From Deinococcus ficus (lineage in GTDB: Bacteria > Deinococcota > Deinococci > Deinococcales > Deinococcaceae): DNA of 64,000 bases. Shown piece by piece: positions 12,257 to 24,165 of this stretch (position 1 is the first letter of the stretch; each line of letters begins with the position of its first letter). A program made the translations under genes and the position numbers. The stretch is taken from assembly GCF_003444775.1 (NCBI RefSeq), contig NZ_CP021081.1:360001-424000 (forward strand), written 5' to 3'. The notes beneath the pieces are model-generated. The model was given only the letters and a program-made list of their open reading frames with translations, did no database searches and had not been told where the DNA came from.

Positions 12257-13057
12257 ATGAAGCACACTGTTCTGATCCTGACGGCCCTGCTGGCCCTCAC
12301 GGCCTGCCAGAAGAAGGCCGAGACGACCACCGGCACCGACACGCCCGCGGCCGAAACCCCGGCGACGGACCCGGCCACCGAGACGCCCACCACGGATACG
12401 GAGGGCGAGTCCGCGGAGGCCGAGACCCCGGCCACCGATGCGGCCGCCGTGACCACCCCCGGTGCCGTGCCCGCCGGGTACACGGAAGTGCCCTTCCTGA
12501 CCGAGGAACCCAAGCGGGACTTCACCGCCGAGCCGGACCTGGCCCTCACGGACGGGAAGGACTACTACGCCCTGATCGACACCAGCAAGGGCCAGATCCT
12601 CGCGGACCTGTACGAGCAGGAAACGCCCGTCACGGTGAACAACTTCGTGACCCTGGCCCGCAACCACTACTTCGACGGCATCCGCTTCCACCGCGTGATC
12701 GAGGGCTTCATGGCGCAGACCGGCGATCCCCTCAGCGTGGACGATGCCAAGAAGGCCGAGTGGGGCACTGGCGGCCCCGGGTACAGCTTCGCGGACGAAT
12801 TCCGCAGCAAGCTCACCTTCAACAGCGCCGGCATTCTCGCCATGGCGAACAGCGGTCCCGCCACGAACGGTTCGCAGTTCTTCATCACGTTCGCGCCCAC
12901 CGACTTCCTGAACGGCAAGCACACCATCTTCGGGAAGGTCGTGCAGGGCGAGGACCTGCTGCCCAAACTGACCCGCACCATGGACGAGAGCAACGCCGAG
13001 GTGCCCGGCGCGGTCGCGGACAAGATCCTCACCGTCCGCATCCTCACCAAGGGCTGA
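12257..13057 (+). CDS. Cyclophilin-type peptidyl-prolyl cis-trans isomerase, lipoprotein
   Basis: The product has 266 residues. The lipobox LTAC gives a lipidated cysteine at residue 17, then a linker of about 55 residues made of Thr, Ala, Glu and Pro repeats ([18 protein letters not shown]), then a complete cyclophilin domain from about residue 100. Hallmarks are [26 protein letters not shown] and [12 protein letters not shown]. It probably folds exported proteins outside the membrane. A strong hairpin lies between it and the converging obgE. Confidence 0.93.
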   Translation: MKHTVLILTALLALTACQKKAETTTGTDTPAAETPATDPATETPTTDTEGESAEAETPATDAAAVTTPGAVPAGYTEVPFLTEEPKRDFTAEPDLALTDGKDYYALIDTSKGQILADLYEQETPVTVNNFVTLARNHYFDGIRFHRVIEGFMAQTGDPLSVDDAKKAEWGTGGPGYSFADEFRSKLTFNSAGILAMANSGPATNGSQFFITFAPTDFLNGKHTIFGKVVQGEDLLPKLTRTMDESNAEVPGAVADKILTVRILTKG

Positions 13058-13067
13058 CGCACGCAGA

Positions 13068-13106
13068 AGGAGGGCGAGGCTGGGGAACTTCCAGCCTCGC
13101 CCTCCT
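13068..13106. terminator. Bidirectional terminator between the cyclophilin gene and obgE
   Basis: A perfect 16-bp stem (AGGAGGGCGAGGCTGG and its complement) with a 7-base loop sits between two converging genes. There is no long T-run on either strand. Confidence 0.75.
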
Positions 13107-13117
13107 GATGGTGTCGG

Positions 13118-14461
13118 TTACCCGTTGTTGCTCTCGTCCTCGTCGAAGTACTCGAAGCGGTGCGTGCCGATCTCCACAGTGTCGCCCTCGCGCGCGCCGG
13201 CGCGTTTGAGCGCGTTATACAGGCCCTGGCGTTTGAACAGGTTGCCCAGGTACTCCGCGGCGTCTTCCAGGTACCGGGAGAAGCGGGTGATGCGTTCCTC
13301 GAAGCCGCCGCCGTGCACTTCCCAGACCCGTTCGGGTTTGCCGGTGCTGACGATGCTCACGCCGCGCGCCGGGGGGTCCTCGCGGAACACGAGGCGCAGC
13401 GGTTCCTCGCGGACCTCGTCGGATTCGATGTCCAGCGCGTGCGTCTGCGCCCACAGCTCCCGGTCGGGCAGCATCTGGAAGACCGCCTCGCGCAGCTCCG
13501 GCAGGCCCGCGCCTTCCTTGGCGCTGACCGGCAGGACCGGCAGGCCGAACCCGGCGAGTTCGTCCACGACCATCTGCGTGATGTCGGCGTCCACCAGTTC
13601 GGTCTTGTTCAGGGCGATCAGGGACACCTGTTCCAGCAGGGTCGGGTCGTAGGCGCGCAGTTCTGCCTGCAGCTGTCCCAGTTCGCCCACCGGGTCGCGG
13701 GTGACGTCCAGCACGTAGATCAGCAGGCGGGTGCGGCTGATGTGCCGCAGAAACTCCAGGCCAAGGCCCTTGCCCTCGCTGGCGCCCTCGATGATGCCGG
13801 GGATGTCGGCCAGCGTGAAGCGCTCGTCCGCGGGCGTGCCGTGCGAGTCCAGGCGGTCCACCACGCCCAGGATCGGCGAGAGGGTCGTGAACGGGTAGTC
13901 GGCGATGGCAGGGTTCGCGCGGGACAGCGCGGCCAGCAGGCTGCTCTTCCCGGCGTTCGGGTAACCGACCAGGCCCACGTCCGCGATCAGGCGCAGTTCC
14001 AGCCGCACGCGGCGCTTCTGCCCGGGCGTGCCGAGTTCCGCGAAGCGCGGCGCCTGCCGGGTGCTGCTGGTGAACGTGCTGTTGCCCCGCCCGCCGAAGC
14101 CGCCGCGGGCGATGACCTTCTCCTGCCCGACCCGCACGAGGTCCGCGATGACCTTGCCGCTGTCCTCGTCGAAGGCGGTGGTACCCACCGGCACGTCGAT
14201 GTACACGTCCTCGCCGTCCGCGCCCTGGCGCAGGCGCCCCTCGCCGTAGGCGCCGTTCGGGGCCTTGAACTTGCGTTTCCCGACCAGGCGTTCCAGTGAT
14301 TCCACGCCCTCGATGGCGCGCAGCACGATGCTGCCGCCCCGCCCGCCGTGCCCGCCGTCCGGGCCGCCTTTTTCCAGGTACTTGGCCCGGTGGAAACTCA
14401 TGCTGCCGTCCCCGCCGTTGCCGGCAGCGACCTCAATATTCAGTACGTCTCGAAACGCCAT
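13118..14461 (-). CDS. obgE: GTPase Obg/CgtA
   Basis: This 447-residue protein has all three Obg parts. The Gly-rich Obg fold is at residues 1-158 ([20 protein letters not shown]). The GTPase domain has [11 protein letters not shown] (G1), [16 protein letters not shown] (G3) and NKTELVD (G4). A C-terminal OCT domain spans about 340-420, followed by an acidic tail. Obg proteins act in 50S ribosome assembly and stress control. The AGGAGG before the ATG is strong. It lies downstream of rplU-rpmA, the order common in bacteria, but a terminator after rpmA suggests partly separate transcription. Confidence 0.97.
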   Translation of the reverse strand: MAFRDVLNIEVAAGNGGDGSMSFHRAKYLEKGGPDGGHGGRGGSIVLRAIEGVESLERLVGKRKFKAPNGAYGEGRLRQGADGEDVYIDVPVGTTAFDEDSGKVIADLVRVGQEKVIARGGFGGRGNSTFTSSTRQAPRFAELGTPGQKRRVRLELRLIADVGLVGYPNAGKSSLLAALSRANPAIADYPFTTLSPILGVVDRLDSHGTPADERFTLADIPGIIEGASEGKGLGLEFLRHISRTRLLIYVLDVTRDPVGELGQLQAELRAYDPTLLEQVSLIALNKTELVDADITQMVVDELAGFGLPVLPVSAKEGAGLPELREAVFQMLPDRELWAQTHALDIESDEVREEPLRLVFREDPPARGVSIVSTGKPERVWEVHGGGFEERITRFSRYLEDAAEYLGNLFKRQGLYNALKRAGAREGDTVEIGTHRFEYFDEDESNNG

Positions 14462-14603
14462 GCAGGCACCTCCTGCGAGTGCTCGCGCCGCGTGGGCGCG
14501 TCGTCAGTTGAATGGGGGAGCGGCGCCGGAGTCCGCTCCCGGTTGTGCCTCACAGCATGCCACGCCGCCCACCGGGGCGGAGACCGGGCGGCCCTGGACA
14601 CGC

Positions 14604-14638
14604 GAAACGCCCCGCCCGGTCAGCGGGCGGGGCGTTTC
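14604..14638 (-). terminator. Terminator between rpmA and obgE
   Basis: A perfect 15-bp stem (GAAACGCCCCGCCCG and its complement) with a 5-base loop lies 16 bp after the rpmA stop. The 140 bases between it and obgE would hold a separate obgE promoter; I see no clear consensus there. Confidence 0.82.
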
Positions 14639-14653
14639 ACTGCACGCCGGGGT

Positions 14654-14929
14654 TCAGTCGGCGGCGACTTCGGTCTGGGGCACTTCGATGCTGATGAAGC
14701 GGCCGGTGCGGCCACGGTTGGTGAACACGACCTTGCCGGCTTCCAGCGCGAACAGGGTGTGGTCGCGGCCCATGCCCACGTTCGGGCCGGCCTTGAACTT
14801 GGTGCCGCGCTGGCGGACCAGGATGTTCCCGGCCAGCACCTGCTCGCCGCCGAACTTCTTGACGCCCAGCATCTTGGGCTGGCTGTCACGACCGTTCTTG
14901 GAGGAACCTACGCCTTTCTTGTGAGCCAT
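14654..14929 (-). CDS. rpmA: 50S ribosomal protein L27
   Basis: This 91-residue protein begins [19 protein letters not shown], the typical L27 N-terminus that reaches the peptidyl-transferase centre. It continues with [21 protein letters not shown]. No N-terminal extension of the kind cleaved in Firmicutes is present. It follows rplU by 11 bp as a two-gene operon. Confidence 0.98.
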   Translation of the reverse strand: MAHKKGVGSSKNGRDSQPKMLGVKKFGGEQVLAGNILVRQRGTKFKAGPNVGMGRDHTLFALEAGKVVFTNRGRTGRFISIEVPQTEVAAD

Positions 14930-14940
14930 GTCAGGTCACC

Positions 14941-15243
14941 TTACCCTTTGATTCCGAGAATCTTGATCGCCGTGAAGTCCTGACGGTGACCGGTGCGGCG
15001 GCGGTACTGGATGCCGCTCTTGTACTTGCGGATGTAGATCTTGGGGCCGCGGCCGTGCTCGACCACTTCGGCGTTCACGGTGAACTTGCCGGCGGCGTCG
15101 CCGAAGGCGTTCTGGTCGCCGCCCACGAAGATGGGGGTCAGGTCCAGCTTGTCGCCGGCCTCGCCCTTGAGGCTCTCGACGCGGATGACGTCGCCTTCCT
15201 GCACGCGGTACTGCTTGCCGCCCGTCTGAATGATTGCAAACAT
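14941..15243 (-). CDS. rplU: 50S ribosomal protein L21
   Basis: The product has 100 residues and begins [18 protein letters not shown], the family signature; it ends with [16 protein letters not shown]. The start at 15243 is preferred over an upstream in-frame start at 15273 because AAGGAAGGAG precedes it and it gives the usual L21 length. It is first in the rplU-rpmA operon, with a leader containing a perfect small hairpin. Confidence 0.98.
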   Translation of the reverse strand: MFAIIQTGGKQYRVQEGDVIRVESLKGEAGDKLDLTPIFVGGDQNAFGDAAGKFTVNAEVVEHGRGPKIYIRKYKSGIQYRRRTGHRQDFTAIKILGIKG

Positions 15244-15638
15244 GCTTCTGCTCCTTCCTTGCCGCCCGGCCACCGGAACGCTGCCGGGGGGACGTCACGA
15301 CCTGCATCGCTGCTCCGGTCTTTCCTGCTTCGCGCCCCTGCCTGATTCAGGCAGGTCACCAAGCAAGAACTGTACCACAACCGGGCGCGGTGGATCATGG
15401 GGGAACACGCCCGAACCGGAAGCGAAATCCGAGAACGGGTGGGCAGGCAACAGCGCAGGCCCGGGGGGCCCTTGGAGTGTGTTGCGTGCGTGTTCCCGTT
15501 CTGTAAACGTGTCCTCGCGGTACACGTGGACTCGCGATTGCCCAGGGGCCTGGGCGCGAGCCGGATTCCTGAAACCTCCGGGCGGCTAGAGGGCCGCTGC
15601 GACCACGAAGTATAGCAGAAGGCCTGCGGCCTCCGGGC
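15244..15638 (-). other. Leader and intergenic region upstream of rplU
   Basis: These 395 bases hold no recognisable gene. In the minus direction they would contain the rplU promoter and leader. The clear structure is the hairpin at 15337-15355. A weak 5-bp stem (AGGCC/GGCCT, near 15621-15633) follows the DinB-like gene stop. Confidence 0.5.
15337..15355 (-). promoter_or_regulatory. Palindrome/hairpin in the rplU leader
   Basis: CCTGCCTGA and TCAGGCAGG form 9-bp arms around one base, about 95 bases upstream of rplU. It may be an operator or part of a ribosomal-protein leader structure; the sequence alone does not decide. Confidence 0.45.
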
Positions 15639-16160
15639 TCAGCCCATCACGGACAGGTAGGCCCGCCAGGGGCCGACGGCGTCCCGGTACGTGCGGGCCA
15701 TGGTGCGCGACACCTGCACGAGGTGCGCCAGATCATGGGCGGTCCAGGTGGCGATCAGCTGGCCCAGCGTGACCGGCCCGAACTCCGGGTGCCGGCCGGT
15801 GCGCGCCAGGTCCGCGGGCGTCAGGTGCAGGGCCCGCACGGCCGCGACGTTCTCCCCGCGCAGGCGGGTGAACTCGGCCAGCAGGTCGTCCACGCTGCGG
15901 TGCCCGTTGGCGTTCAGGTGCGCGAAGCGGTCGAAGGGCGCGAACGTGCCGGCCTCACCGTGCTCCAGGATCACGCGCAGCCGCGGCAGCCAGTTCACGC
16001 GTTCACCGTCCACCAGGTGCCCCAGCACGTCGAAGGGACTCCAGGTGCCCTCGCCCTCGTTCGCGTGCAGCCACCCCTCCGGCAGGCCGGACAGCAGGGC
16101 GGTGAGGGTGGCGGGCGTGCGGTCCAGCAGGGCCAGCGAGTGCTCCAGGTTCACGTCCAT
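15639..16160 (-). CDS. DinB/YfiT-like putative metalloenzyme
   Basis: The product has 173 residues and the four-helix DinB layout. The candidate metal ligands are FDVLGHLVDGERVNW (first His) and WTAHDLAHLVQVSRTM (HDLAH, two further His), the three-histidine pattern of the superfamily. The start at 16160 has TGGAGG upstream; the frame stays open far upstream but without family sequence. Many DinB-like proteins are thiol-dependent transferases or of unknown function, and the family is expanded in Deinococcus. It probably has its own leadered transcript from a TACACT about 37 bases upstream. Confidence 0.85.
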   Translation of the reverse strand: MDVNLEHSLALLDRTPATLTALLSGLPEGWLHANEGEGTWSPFDVLGHLVDGERVNWLPRLRVILEHGEAGTFAPFDRFAHLNANGHRSVDDLLAEFTRLRGENVAAVRALHLTPADLARTGRHPEFGPVTLGQLIATWTAHDLAHLVQVSRTMARTYRDAVGPWRAYLSVMG

Positions 16161-16241
16161 GCGGGGGGGCCTCCAGGGGGTGGGATTGCCCTTCAGTGTA
16201 GGGCGCCGCAACCCGCCGGGGCCCTCCCGCGTACTGGGAAC

Positions 16242-16604
16242 GTGATCGCCCGTGTTCGCTTCATCTGGCGGGACGCCCTGGCGCTCCTGTACGCCATCCG
16301 TGACCACCGCACGCCGGGCCGCGCCCGGGGCGCGGCGGCCCTCGCGCTGCTGTACGCCCTGAGCCCGGTGGACCTGCTGCCGGACGTCGCGCCGCTGCTG
16401 GGATGGGGGGACGACGTGGTGATCGTGCCGACCATCCTGGCGCTGGCCGCCCGGTCCCTGCCGGCGCCCGTGCTGGCCGACGCCCGCGCCCGCAGCGCCC
16501 GGCTGGGCCGCCGCCTGCCCTGGCTGCTGCCGGCCCTGGGTGCCGTGCTGGTGCTGGGCGTGGCGGCGCTGATCTGGGGGCTGGTGCGGCTCCTGGGCGG
16601 CTGA
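16242..16604 (+). CDS. YkvA family (DUF1232) small membrane protein
   Basis: The product has 120 residues from a GTG start. The core reads YALSPVDLLPDVAPLLGWGDDVVIV, the DUF1232 signature (SPxDxxPD...xGxxDD). A C-terminal membrane segment (LLPALGAVLVLGVAALIWGL) follows. The family's role is not established. It lies 45 bp upstream of the response-regulator gene. Confidence 0.8.
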   Translation: MIARVRFIWRDALALLYAIRDHRTPGRARGAAALALLYALSPVDLLPDVAPLLGWGDDVVIVPTILALAARSLPAPVLADARARSARLGRRLPWLLPALGAVLVLGVAALIWGLVRLLGG

Positions 16605-16637
16605 GGGGCGCTCCAACGCCCCCTTAACCGGCGCGCC

Positions 16638-16643
16638 TAGACT
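16638..16643 (+). promoter_or_regulatory. -10 box (TAGACT) for the two-component operon
   Basis: TAGACT ends 6 bases before the ATG at 16650, and no ribosome-binding site is present, as expected for a leaderless message. Confidence 0.6.
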
Positions 16644-16649
16644 GTCCCC

Positions 16650-17312
<663 letters not shown>

Positions 17313-17331
17313 ACGTGCCCCGGAGCCTTCC

Positions 17332-18756
17332 GTGAAGCTGACGCTGCGGGCACGCTTGGCCCTGTGGGCGGCCCTGGCGACCGGCGTGGCGGTGCTGCTG
17401 GTCGCGGGCGGGCTGTACTTCTCCGTGAACGACCTGCTGCGCCGCGCGCAGGAAGACCGGCTGCAGGGCAGCGTGACCGCCCTGCAGACCCGGCTGGAGG
17501 ACGCCCTGCGGCGCCAGCCGGGCGCGGACCTGCTGGGGTACACCATCACCCCGGACCTGCTGGAACGCGTGGCGGATCAGGACGCGAGCACCCGGAACGT
17601 GGAGGTGCGCGTGCTCGTCCCCCAGGGCGGGCAGTGGGTGGTCGTGGCGACCACCGCGCGCTTTCCCGAGAACCTGAACGACCTGCGCGACCTGCGCCGG
17701 CCGGGCATCTTCGTGTCCGGCTCGCACCTCACGCTGTTCCGGCCCCTGCTGCGCGGGCAGGCGCTGATGCAGGTCGCGTCGGACGCCCGCGTCCTCGGGG
17801 ACGCCGAGCGGGCCTTCACCCGCGCCCTGAGCGCCCTGCTGCCCCTGGCGCTGCTGCTGTCCCTCCTGATCGGCTGGATCGTCGCCGGGCGGCTGCTGCG
17901 CCCCGTGCGCGCCCTGGAGAACGCCGCCCGGCAGGTCGGCGAGGGCAGCGACCTGCGCCGCACGCTGCCAGGCGCCCATGAGCGCGACGAACTCGGGCGG
18001 CTGGCCTACACCCTCCAGAGCAGCTACGCCCGACTCGCCGACGCCCGCGACCGCGAACAGGCGTTCCTGCGCGCCGCCGCGCACGACCTGCGCAGCCCCC
18101 TGGCCGCCCTCACCGCCCGGGTGGAAGGCAGCCTCGCGCGCGACCGAGACCCGGACCGCTACCGCGCGGACCTGCGCGAGATCGGCACCGACATCACCCG
18201 GCTCTCCACCCTCGCCAACCACCTGCTGCTGCTCGCCCGCGACCCGGGCGCCATGCAGCACGCCCCTGTCCCCCTGCGCGACCTCGCCGCGGACGCCGTG
18301 GACCGCGCCCGCGAACTCGGCGAGCAGACCGGCGACCTCGCCGACGTGGACCTGATCGCCCCGACCCCCGTGACCGTGCCGGGCGACCGGGTGCTGCTGG
18401 GCCAGGCCATCTGGAACCTCACCGTGAACGCCGTGAAACACGCCCCCGGCGCCACCGTCACCGTGACCGTCGAATCTGCCGGCACTGGCGCCCGCGTGAC
18501 CGTGCAGGACGACGGCCCCGGCGTGGACGCCGCCACCCTCGCCCGTCTGGGCGAGGCGTTTTACCGCCCGGACGCCAGCCGCACTGCCGACCCCACCGGC
18601 ACCGGCGGCCACGGCCTGGGCCTCGCCCTGGCCCGCCGCGCCGCCGACCTGCACGGCGGCACCCTCACCCTGGACAGCGCGCCCGGCCGGGGCTTCCGCG
18701 CCACCCTGACCGTCCCCGGAACGCCCCCCGCCAACCTGCTACGCTCGGCCCGATGA
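17332..18756 (+). CDS. Sensor histidine kinase
   Basis: The GTG at 17332 has GGAG 6 bases upstream and gives 474 residues; an in-frame GTG at 17278 would overlap the regulator gene and has no ribosome-binding site. Membrane segments flank a periplasmic sensor of about 130 residues ([40 protein letters not shown]), then a HAMP domain, HisKA with phospho-acceptor His251 ([13 protein letters not shown]) and HATPase motifs [17 protein letters not shown] and [11 protein letters not shown]. It works with the upstream regulator. Its TGA overlaps the ATG of the next gene. Confidence 0.95.
   Translation: MKLTLRARLALWAALATGVAVLLVAGGLYFSVNDLLRRAQEDRLQGSVTALQTRLEDALRRQPGADLLGYTITPDLLERVADQDASTRNVEVRVLVPQGGQWVVVATTARFPENLNDLRDLRRPGIFVSGSHLTLFRPLLRGQALMQVASDARVLGDAERAFTRALSALLPLALLLSLLIGWIVAGRLLRPVRALENAARQVGEGSDLRRTLPGAHERDELGRLAYTLQSSYARLADARDREQAFLRAAAHDLRSPLAALTARVEGSLARDRDPDRYRADLREIGTDITRLSTLANHLLLLARDPGAMQHAPVPLRDLAADAVDRARELGEQTGDLADVDLIAPTPVTVPGDRVLLGQAIWNLTVNAVKHAPGATVTVTVESAGTGARVTVQDDGPGVDAATLARLGEAFYRPDASRTADPTGTGGHGLGLALARRAADLHGGTLTLDSAPGRGFRATLTVPGTPPANLLRSAR
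18740..18745 (+). promoter_or_regulatory. Internal -10 box (TACGCT) within the kinase gene
   Basis: TACGCT ends 7 bases before the ATG at 18753 and lies within the last codons of the kinase gene. It could give the nucleotidyltransferase gene its own leaderless transcript. Confidence 0.4.
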
Positions 18757-19541
18757 CCCCTCCTGAAGCCCTGGTGACCGCCCCGCGCTGGAGTGCCGTG
18801 GTGCTGGGCGGCGGCGACCCCGGCGACGCCTTCGCCGCCGCGCACGGCGTGAGCGTCAAACCCCTGATTCCCCTGCGCGGCCAGCCGATGGCCGCGCACG
18901 TCCTGCACGCCCTGAGAGGCAGCGGCCGGGTGGGGCGCGTCGCGTACGTCGGCCCCACCACCCCCGAGATCGACGCCCTGGTGGACGCCCGCGTCACCGA
19001 CCACGGCAGCCTCCTCGCCAACCTGGAAGCCGGCGTGCAGGCCCTCCAGACCCTCGGCCTCGCCCCCGGCGAACGCGTCCTGATCGCCACTGCCGACATC
19101 CCCATGCTGCAGGCTGCGCACGTGCAGGACGTGCTGGACGCCGCGCCGGACGCCGCCCTGGTGTACCCCGTCGTCCGGCGCGAAACCTGTGACGCCGCCT
19201 ACCCCGGTGTGAAACGCACCTACGTCAAGGTCAAAGGCGGCACCTTCACCGGCGGCAACCTCTTCCTGCTGGACCCCGCCCTGATCGGCCAGTTCCTGCC
19301 CCGCCTGCGCGAGGTCCTCGCCGCCCGCAAGGCCCCCCTGAAACTCGCCGGCCTGATCGGCCCCGGCGTCCTCCTGCGCCTCCTCACCGGCCGGCTCACC
19401 GTACAGAAACTCGAGGAGAAGGTCAGCGAGATCCTGGGCGTCCCTGCCCGCGCCCTGATCACCCCGCACGCCGCCGTGGGCACCGACGTGGACAAGGACA
19501 GCGACCTCGCCCTCGCCGAACGCCACCTGCCGCCCACCTGA
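18753..19541 (+). CDS. MobA-like NTP transferase domain protein
   Basis: This 262-residue protein has a GT-A nucleotidyltransferase start, but the usual GGxGxRxG loop is altered to [31 protein letters not shown]. The metal-binding region reads [11 protein letters not shown], and [16 protein letters not shown] follows. Related proteins activate sugars, phosphocholine or molybdopterin with CTP or GTP; the substrate here is unknown. Its start overlaps the kinase stop (ATGA), so it is translationally coupled to the two-component system. Confidence 0.75.
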   Translation: MTPPEALVTAPRWSAVVLGGGDPGDAFAAAHGVSVKPLIPLRGQPMAAHVLHALRGSGRVGRVAYVGPTTPEIDALVDARVTDHGSLLANLEAGVQALQTLGLAPGERVLIATADIPMLQAAHVQDVLDAAPDAALVYPVVRRETCDAAYPGVKRTYVKVKGGTFTGGNLFLLDPALIGQFLPRLREVLAARKAPLKLAGLIGPGVLLRLLTGRLTVQKLEEKVSEILGVPARALITPHAAVGTDVDKDSDLALAERHLPPT

Positions 19542-19636
19542 CCCCCCAGAAACCGGAGTGCGTCACTCAGGTTAGACGCCGTTCCAGATGAGTAAACGCC
19601 CCCGCCCGCGCCCTTGCGCCCCCCCAGAGGCGTGTG

Positions 19637-19644
19637 CATACTGT
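19637..19644 (+). promoter_or_regulatory. -10 region for leaderless ferredoxin transcript
   Basis: CATACT (19637-19642) or the overlapping TACTGT (19639-19644) lies 4 to 6 bases before the ATG at 19649. Confidence 0.5.
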
Positions 19645-19648
19645 CCCC

Positions 19649-19885
<237 letters not shown>

Positions 19886-19900
19886 ACCCCGCGCCCCGCA

Positions 19901-19926
19901 GCCCCCGGCCCCGGCCGGGGGCCTTG
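19901..19926 (+). terminator. Terminator after the ferredoxin gene
   Basis: An 8-bp stem (GCCCCCGG / CCGGGGGC) with a 6-base loop is followed by CTTGT. Confidence 0.6.
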
Positions 19927-19949
19927 TCATGCCGCGCCCGCCCGGGTGG

Positions 19950-19979
19950 TTGCCGCCCCCCCACCCCCACGGCTAGGAT
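19950..19979 (+). promoter_or_regulatory. Promoter for the corA leader transcript
   Basis: TTGCCG (19950-19955) and TAGGAT (19974-19979) are separated by 18 bp. Transcription would begin near 19986, about 165 bases before corA, so the message has a real leader, unlike the leaderless genes around it. Confidence 0.6.
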
Positions 19980-20026
19980 GAGCCCCGCGCCGCGCCCGCG
20001 GCCGTCCCCGCACAGGAGGTGATGAC

Positions 20027-20134
20027 GTGAACGAGCACCAGCCCGACCAGGACCCCCCCAGTCGCCTGCCGACCCCCGGCCTCACGCCATCACCCCACCG
20101 GAGGACGCCATGCGCCACCCCCACACCCAAGTAA
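20027..20134 (+). CDS. Proline-rich 35-residue leader ORF upstream of corA
   Basis: A GTG start lies 7 bases after GGAGG within AGGAGGTGAT, a ten-base match to the usual 16S anti-Shine-Dalgarno tail. The frame runs 35 codons to TAA. Ten residues are proline (positions 6, 10, 11, 15, 17, 21, 23, 28, 32, 34), including PTPGLTPSPH and ATPTPK. The product has no membrane segment or domain. It overlaps the next short ORF by 25 bases. The layout recalls the proline-codon leader mgtL, which controls a magnesium transporter gene in Salmonella; homology is not claimed. High local GC alone could also give many CCC codons. Confidence 0.5.
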   Translation: MNEHQPDQDPPSRLPTPGLTPSPHRRTPCATPTPK

Positions 20135-20150
20135 CCCCCGGGGTCCACCC

Positions 20151-20157
<7 letters not shown>
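20110..20157 (+). CDS. 15-residue leader ORF overlapping the corA start
   Basis: The ATG at 20110 has CGGAGGA 4 bases upstream and encodes MRHPHTQVTPGVHPC. Its TGA (20155-20157) lies inside the start of corA (ATGCTGA), so ribosomes ending here could re-initiate on corA. corA has no ribosome-binding site of its own, which makes coupling plausible. Confidence 0.5.
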
Positions 20158-21086
<929 letters not shown>

Positions 21087-21107
21087 ACGGAGAAGCTGGA
21101 ATGACTC

Positions 21108-21530
21108 TCAATCTGGGACATGAATGATCAATGGCGGTTCTGGCGGATCTTCCGGCCAACTCATAAGCTCAATGACTTGCCGAGCTTCGGCGCGCACCCT
21201 GGACCACCAGTGATTCTCAAACAGGGCGTCCGTCAGCCAAAGTTTCTGGTCCTGAAGTTGCGTCATATCGGCGAGCGTTGCGTCAAGTCGCTTGAGGGCG
21301 GCCAATTGGCTGGGCTGACAGTCCTCCAGGCAACCGTCCCGGAGGGCTGGCACATACCAGCTATCAAAGTCGATTGCCAACTCGTCCCCGGCAATGGGCG
21401 AGTGGCCGGTCGAGATGACCTGAACTGAGGCAGGCTGTGCCAGGGCGCGCACGCTCAACTGCAAGAACTGGAGCGTGACTGTGCCATCATCCATGTCAGT
21501 TGGCCCACCAGCCGGCAAATTCTCCTCCAT
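21108..21530 (-). CDS. Hypothetical protein coupled to rph
   Basis: The product has 140 residues and no signal peptide or membrane segment. It is acidic and rich in Leu, Trp and Asp (FENHWWSRVRAEARQVIELM). Its ATG follows the rph stop as TGAATG, so it is translated with rph. Recurring features are FDSWYVPALRDG and a cysteine pair GCLEDC. I do not recognise the family; its length and acidity resemble small immunity-like or accessory proteins, but nothing supports a specific function. Confidence 0.6.
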   Translation of the reverse strand: MEENLPAGGPTDMDDGTVTLQFLQLSVRALAQPASVQVISTGHSPIAGDELAIDFDSWYVPALRDGCLEDCQPSQLAALKRLDATLADMTQLQDQKLWLTDALFENHWWSRVRAEARQVIELMSWPEDPPEPPLIIHVPD

Positions 21531-22285
<755 letters not shown>

Positions 22286-22289
<4 letters not shown>

Positions 22290-23125
22290 GTGGTGATCGG
22301 CTCGATTCTGAGCGGGGGGGCCGCCCGGGTGGATTTGTTCCCATTGTGACCGCTGGGGGCGGTGAGGGTGGCGATGACGGGCCGCGCGGCGTCCGGGTCG
22401 CCGGTGACGAGGTACGTGGTCTGGCCGGGGGTGGGCTGGTCGTGGAGGAGCCCGGCGCGGTCCAGGGTGTTGCGGGTGTGGCGGGCGACGGCGGCGCCGC
22501 TGTCCACCAGGGTGAACTGGTCGCCGAATTCGGCGTGGATGCTGCCTGCCAGGAAGGGGTAGTGGGTGCAGCCGAGGACGAGCTGGTCGGCGCCGGCGTC
22601 CGCGACGGGCCGCAGGATCGCGCGCAGGACCTCGCGGGTGCGGGCGCTGCCGGCCTGCCCGGCCTCCACGAGGGGCACGAGTTCGGTGCTGACGGCCTTG
22701 AGGACCTGCACGCCGGCCGGGTCGGCCCACTGGGCGATCACGTCGGCGAGGAGGGTGCCGCGCAGGGTGCCGGGGGTGGCGAGCACGCCGACCACGCCGG
22801 TGCGGGTGGCCTGCACGGCGGGTTTCACGGCCGGCACCAGCCCGATGATGGGGATGCTGAAGCGGGAGCGGAGGTGGTCGAGGCTGAACGCGGAGGAGGT
22901 GTTGCAGGCGTTCACGACGGCTTTCACGCCCAGTCGGTGCAGGGCGGTGATGGCGCGGTCGGTGAGGGCGCGGATCTCCTCGTCGGGGCGGGCGCCGTAG
23001 GGGACGTGGGCGGTGTCGCCCAGGTACAGGATGTCCTCGTGCGGAAGTTCCCGCCTCAACTGGGCGAGGATGCTCAGGCCGCCCACTCCACTGTCGAACA
23101 CGCCCAGCGGCGCACCGGAAGCCAT
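22286..23125 (-). CDS. murI: Glutamate racemase
   Basis: The product has 279 residues. It begins PLGVFDSGVGGLSILAQLRRELP, the MurI start, with VVNACNTSSAFSLDHLR (first catalytic Cys) and LVLGCTHYPFLAG (second catalytic Cys). It makes D-glutamate for peptidoglycan. It heads the murI-rph-hypothetical operon and is transcribed from a -10 box adjoining the start codon. Confidence 0.97.
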
Positions 23126-23132
23126 GCCCTCC

Positions 23133-23138
23133 AGTGTA
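23133..23138 (-). promoter_or_regulatory. -10 box (TACACT) for leaderless murI transcript
   Basis: On the minus strand TACACT ends 7 bases before the murI ATG. Confidence 0.6.
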
Positions 23139-23183
23139 GGGGAGACGGGCGGGGGCGTCCCACGCGTCTCACCTCTCGTCGTT

Positions 23184-23189
23184 TACGCT
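23184..23189 (+). promoter_or_regulatory. -10 box (TACGCT) for the LysM/M23 gene
   Basis: TACGCT ends 9 bases before the GTG at 23199, and it diverges from the murI promoter 45 bp away. Confidence 0.5.
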
Positions 23190-23198
23190 CGGGGCATC

Positions 23199-24101
23199 GT
23201 GAGGAAGGGTGTGGTGGCTGGGGTGCGTCGTCTGGTGCTGGGGGGGGTGCTGCTGTGCGGAGCGGCGGGGGCGGCCACGCCGTACCGCGTGCAGGCCGGG
23301 GACACGCTGCTGGGCATCGCGCTGCGGGCGGGCGTGAGCGTGAGTGCCATCCGCGCGGTGAACCCGGCGCTGCGGGCGTCCTCGACGGTGCAGCTGGGCC
23401 GCGTGATCCAGATTCCGGACCGGTCGGCGCCCGCGACGACGCACACGGTCACGGCCGGGCAGAACCTGACCGTGATCGCCCGGAAGTACGGCCTGACCCT
23501 GACGCAGCTCGTGCGCGCCAACCCGAAGTACGCCAGTGGGCGGCCGGTGCCGGCCGGCGCGCGGCTGAGCATCCCGGCGCGGCAGGTGCCGGTGTACCTG
23601 ACGACCGGCCGGGACACGGTGGCCCCCGCCGCGGCGCGGCCCGCAGCCCGTTCCACCCGGGTGGTGACCACGCCCGCCGCCACCGCGCGCTCCGCCTCTC
23701 CGCGCTCGTCCGCGGCCTGGCTGTGGCCGGTCACGGGGTACACCACCGTCTCCAGCGGCTTCGGCGGCCGCACCCTGGAAGGCGAGGGTGAACAGCATTA
23801 CGGCATCGACATCGTGGCGCCGGTGGGCACGCCGGTCCGGGCGGCGCGGGCCGGCCGGGTGCTGGAATCCCGGCCGGACTACCAGCGGGGGTGGGGATGG
23901 ACGGTCGTGATCGAGCACCCGGACGGCTGGATCACCCGCTACGCGCACCTGAGCGCGAACCTGACGAAGCAGGGCGAGTGGGTGGTGCGCGGCCAGCCCA
24001 TCGGCCGGGTGGGGGATACCGGGCGCAGCACCGGGCCGCACCTGCACTTCGGCACGTACCTGCGCTGGAATCCCCGCGACCCGATGAGCCTGTACCGCTG
24101 A
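23199..24101 (+). CDS. LysM domain M23 family peptidoglycan peptidase
   Basis: The GTG at 23199 gives 300 residues with a signal peptide (LVLGGVLLCGAAGAA). Two LysM domains follow (YRVQAGDTLLGIALRAGVSV; HTVTAGQNLTVIARKYGLTL), then an Ala/Arg/Ser-rich linker, then an M23 zinc endopeptidase domain: HYGIDIVAPVGTPV (His, Asp), RYAHLSANL and GPHLHFG. It probably cuts peptide cross-links in the cell wall, and lies next to murI, divergently transcribed. Confidence 0.95.
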   Translation: MRKGVVAGVRRLVLGGVLLCGAAGAATPYRVQAGDTLLGIALRAGVSVSAIRAVNPALRASSTVQLGRVIQIPDRSAPATTHTVTAGQNLTVIARKYGLTLTQLVRANPKYASGRPVPAGARLSIPARQVPVYLTTGRDTVAPAAARPAARSTRVVTTPAATARSASPRSSAAWLWPVTGYTTVSSGFGGRTLEGEGEQHYGIDIVAPVGTPVRAARAGRVLESRPDYQRGWGWTVVIEHPDGWITRYAHLSANLTKQGEWVVRGQPIGRVGDTGRSTGPHLHFGTYLRWNPRDPMSLYR

Positions 24102-24151
24102 CCCGGCTGCCTGCCGGGCGGACGTCCCGGATGAAGACGGGCGGCAGCGGA

Positions 24152-24157
24152 TACCCT
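24152..24157 (+). promoter_or_regulatory. -10 box (TACCCT) for the 92-residue protein gene
   Basis: TACCCT ends 8 bases before the ATG at 24166; no ribosome-binding site is present. Confidence 0.5.
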
Positions 24158-24165
24158 CAGGGCCG

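Noticed and set aside
13160..14299. A plus-strand open frame opposite obgE
   Set aside because: obgE has intact G1, G3 and G4 motifs and an Obg fold; the opposite frame is a shadow.
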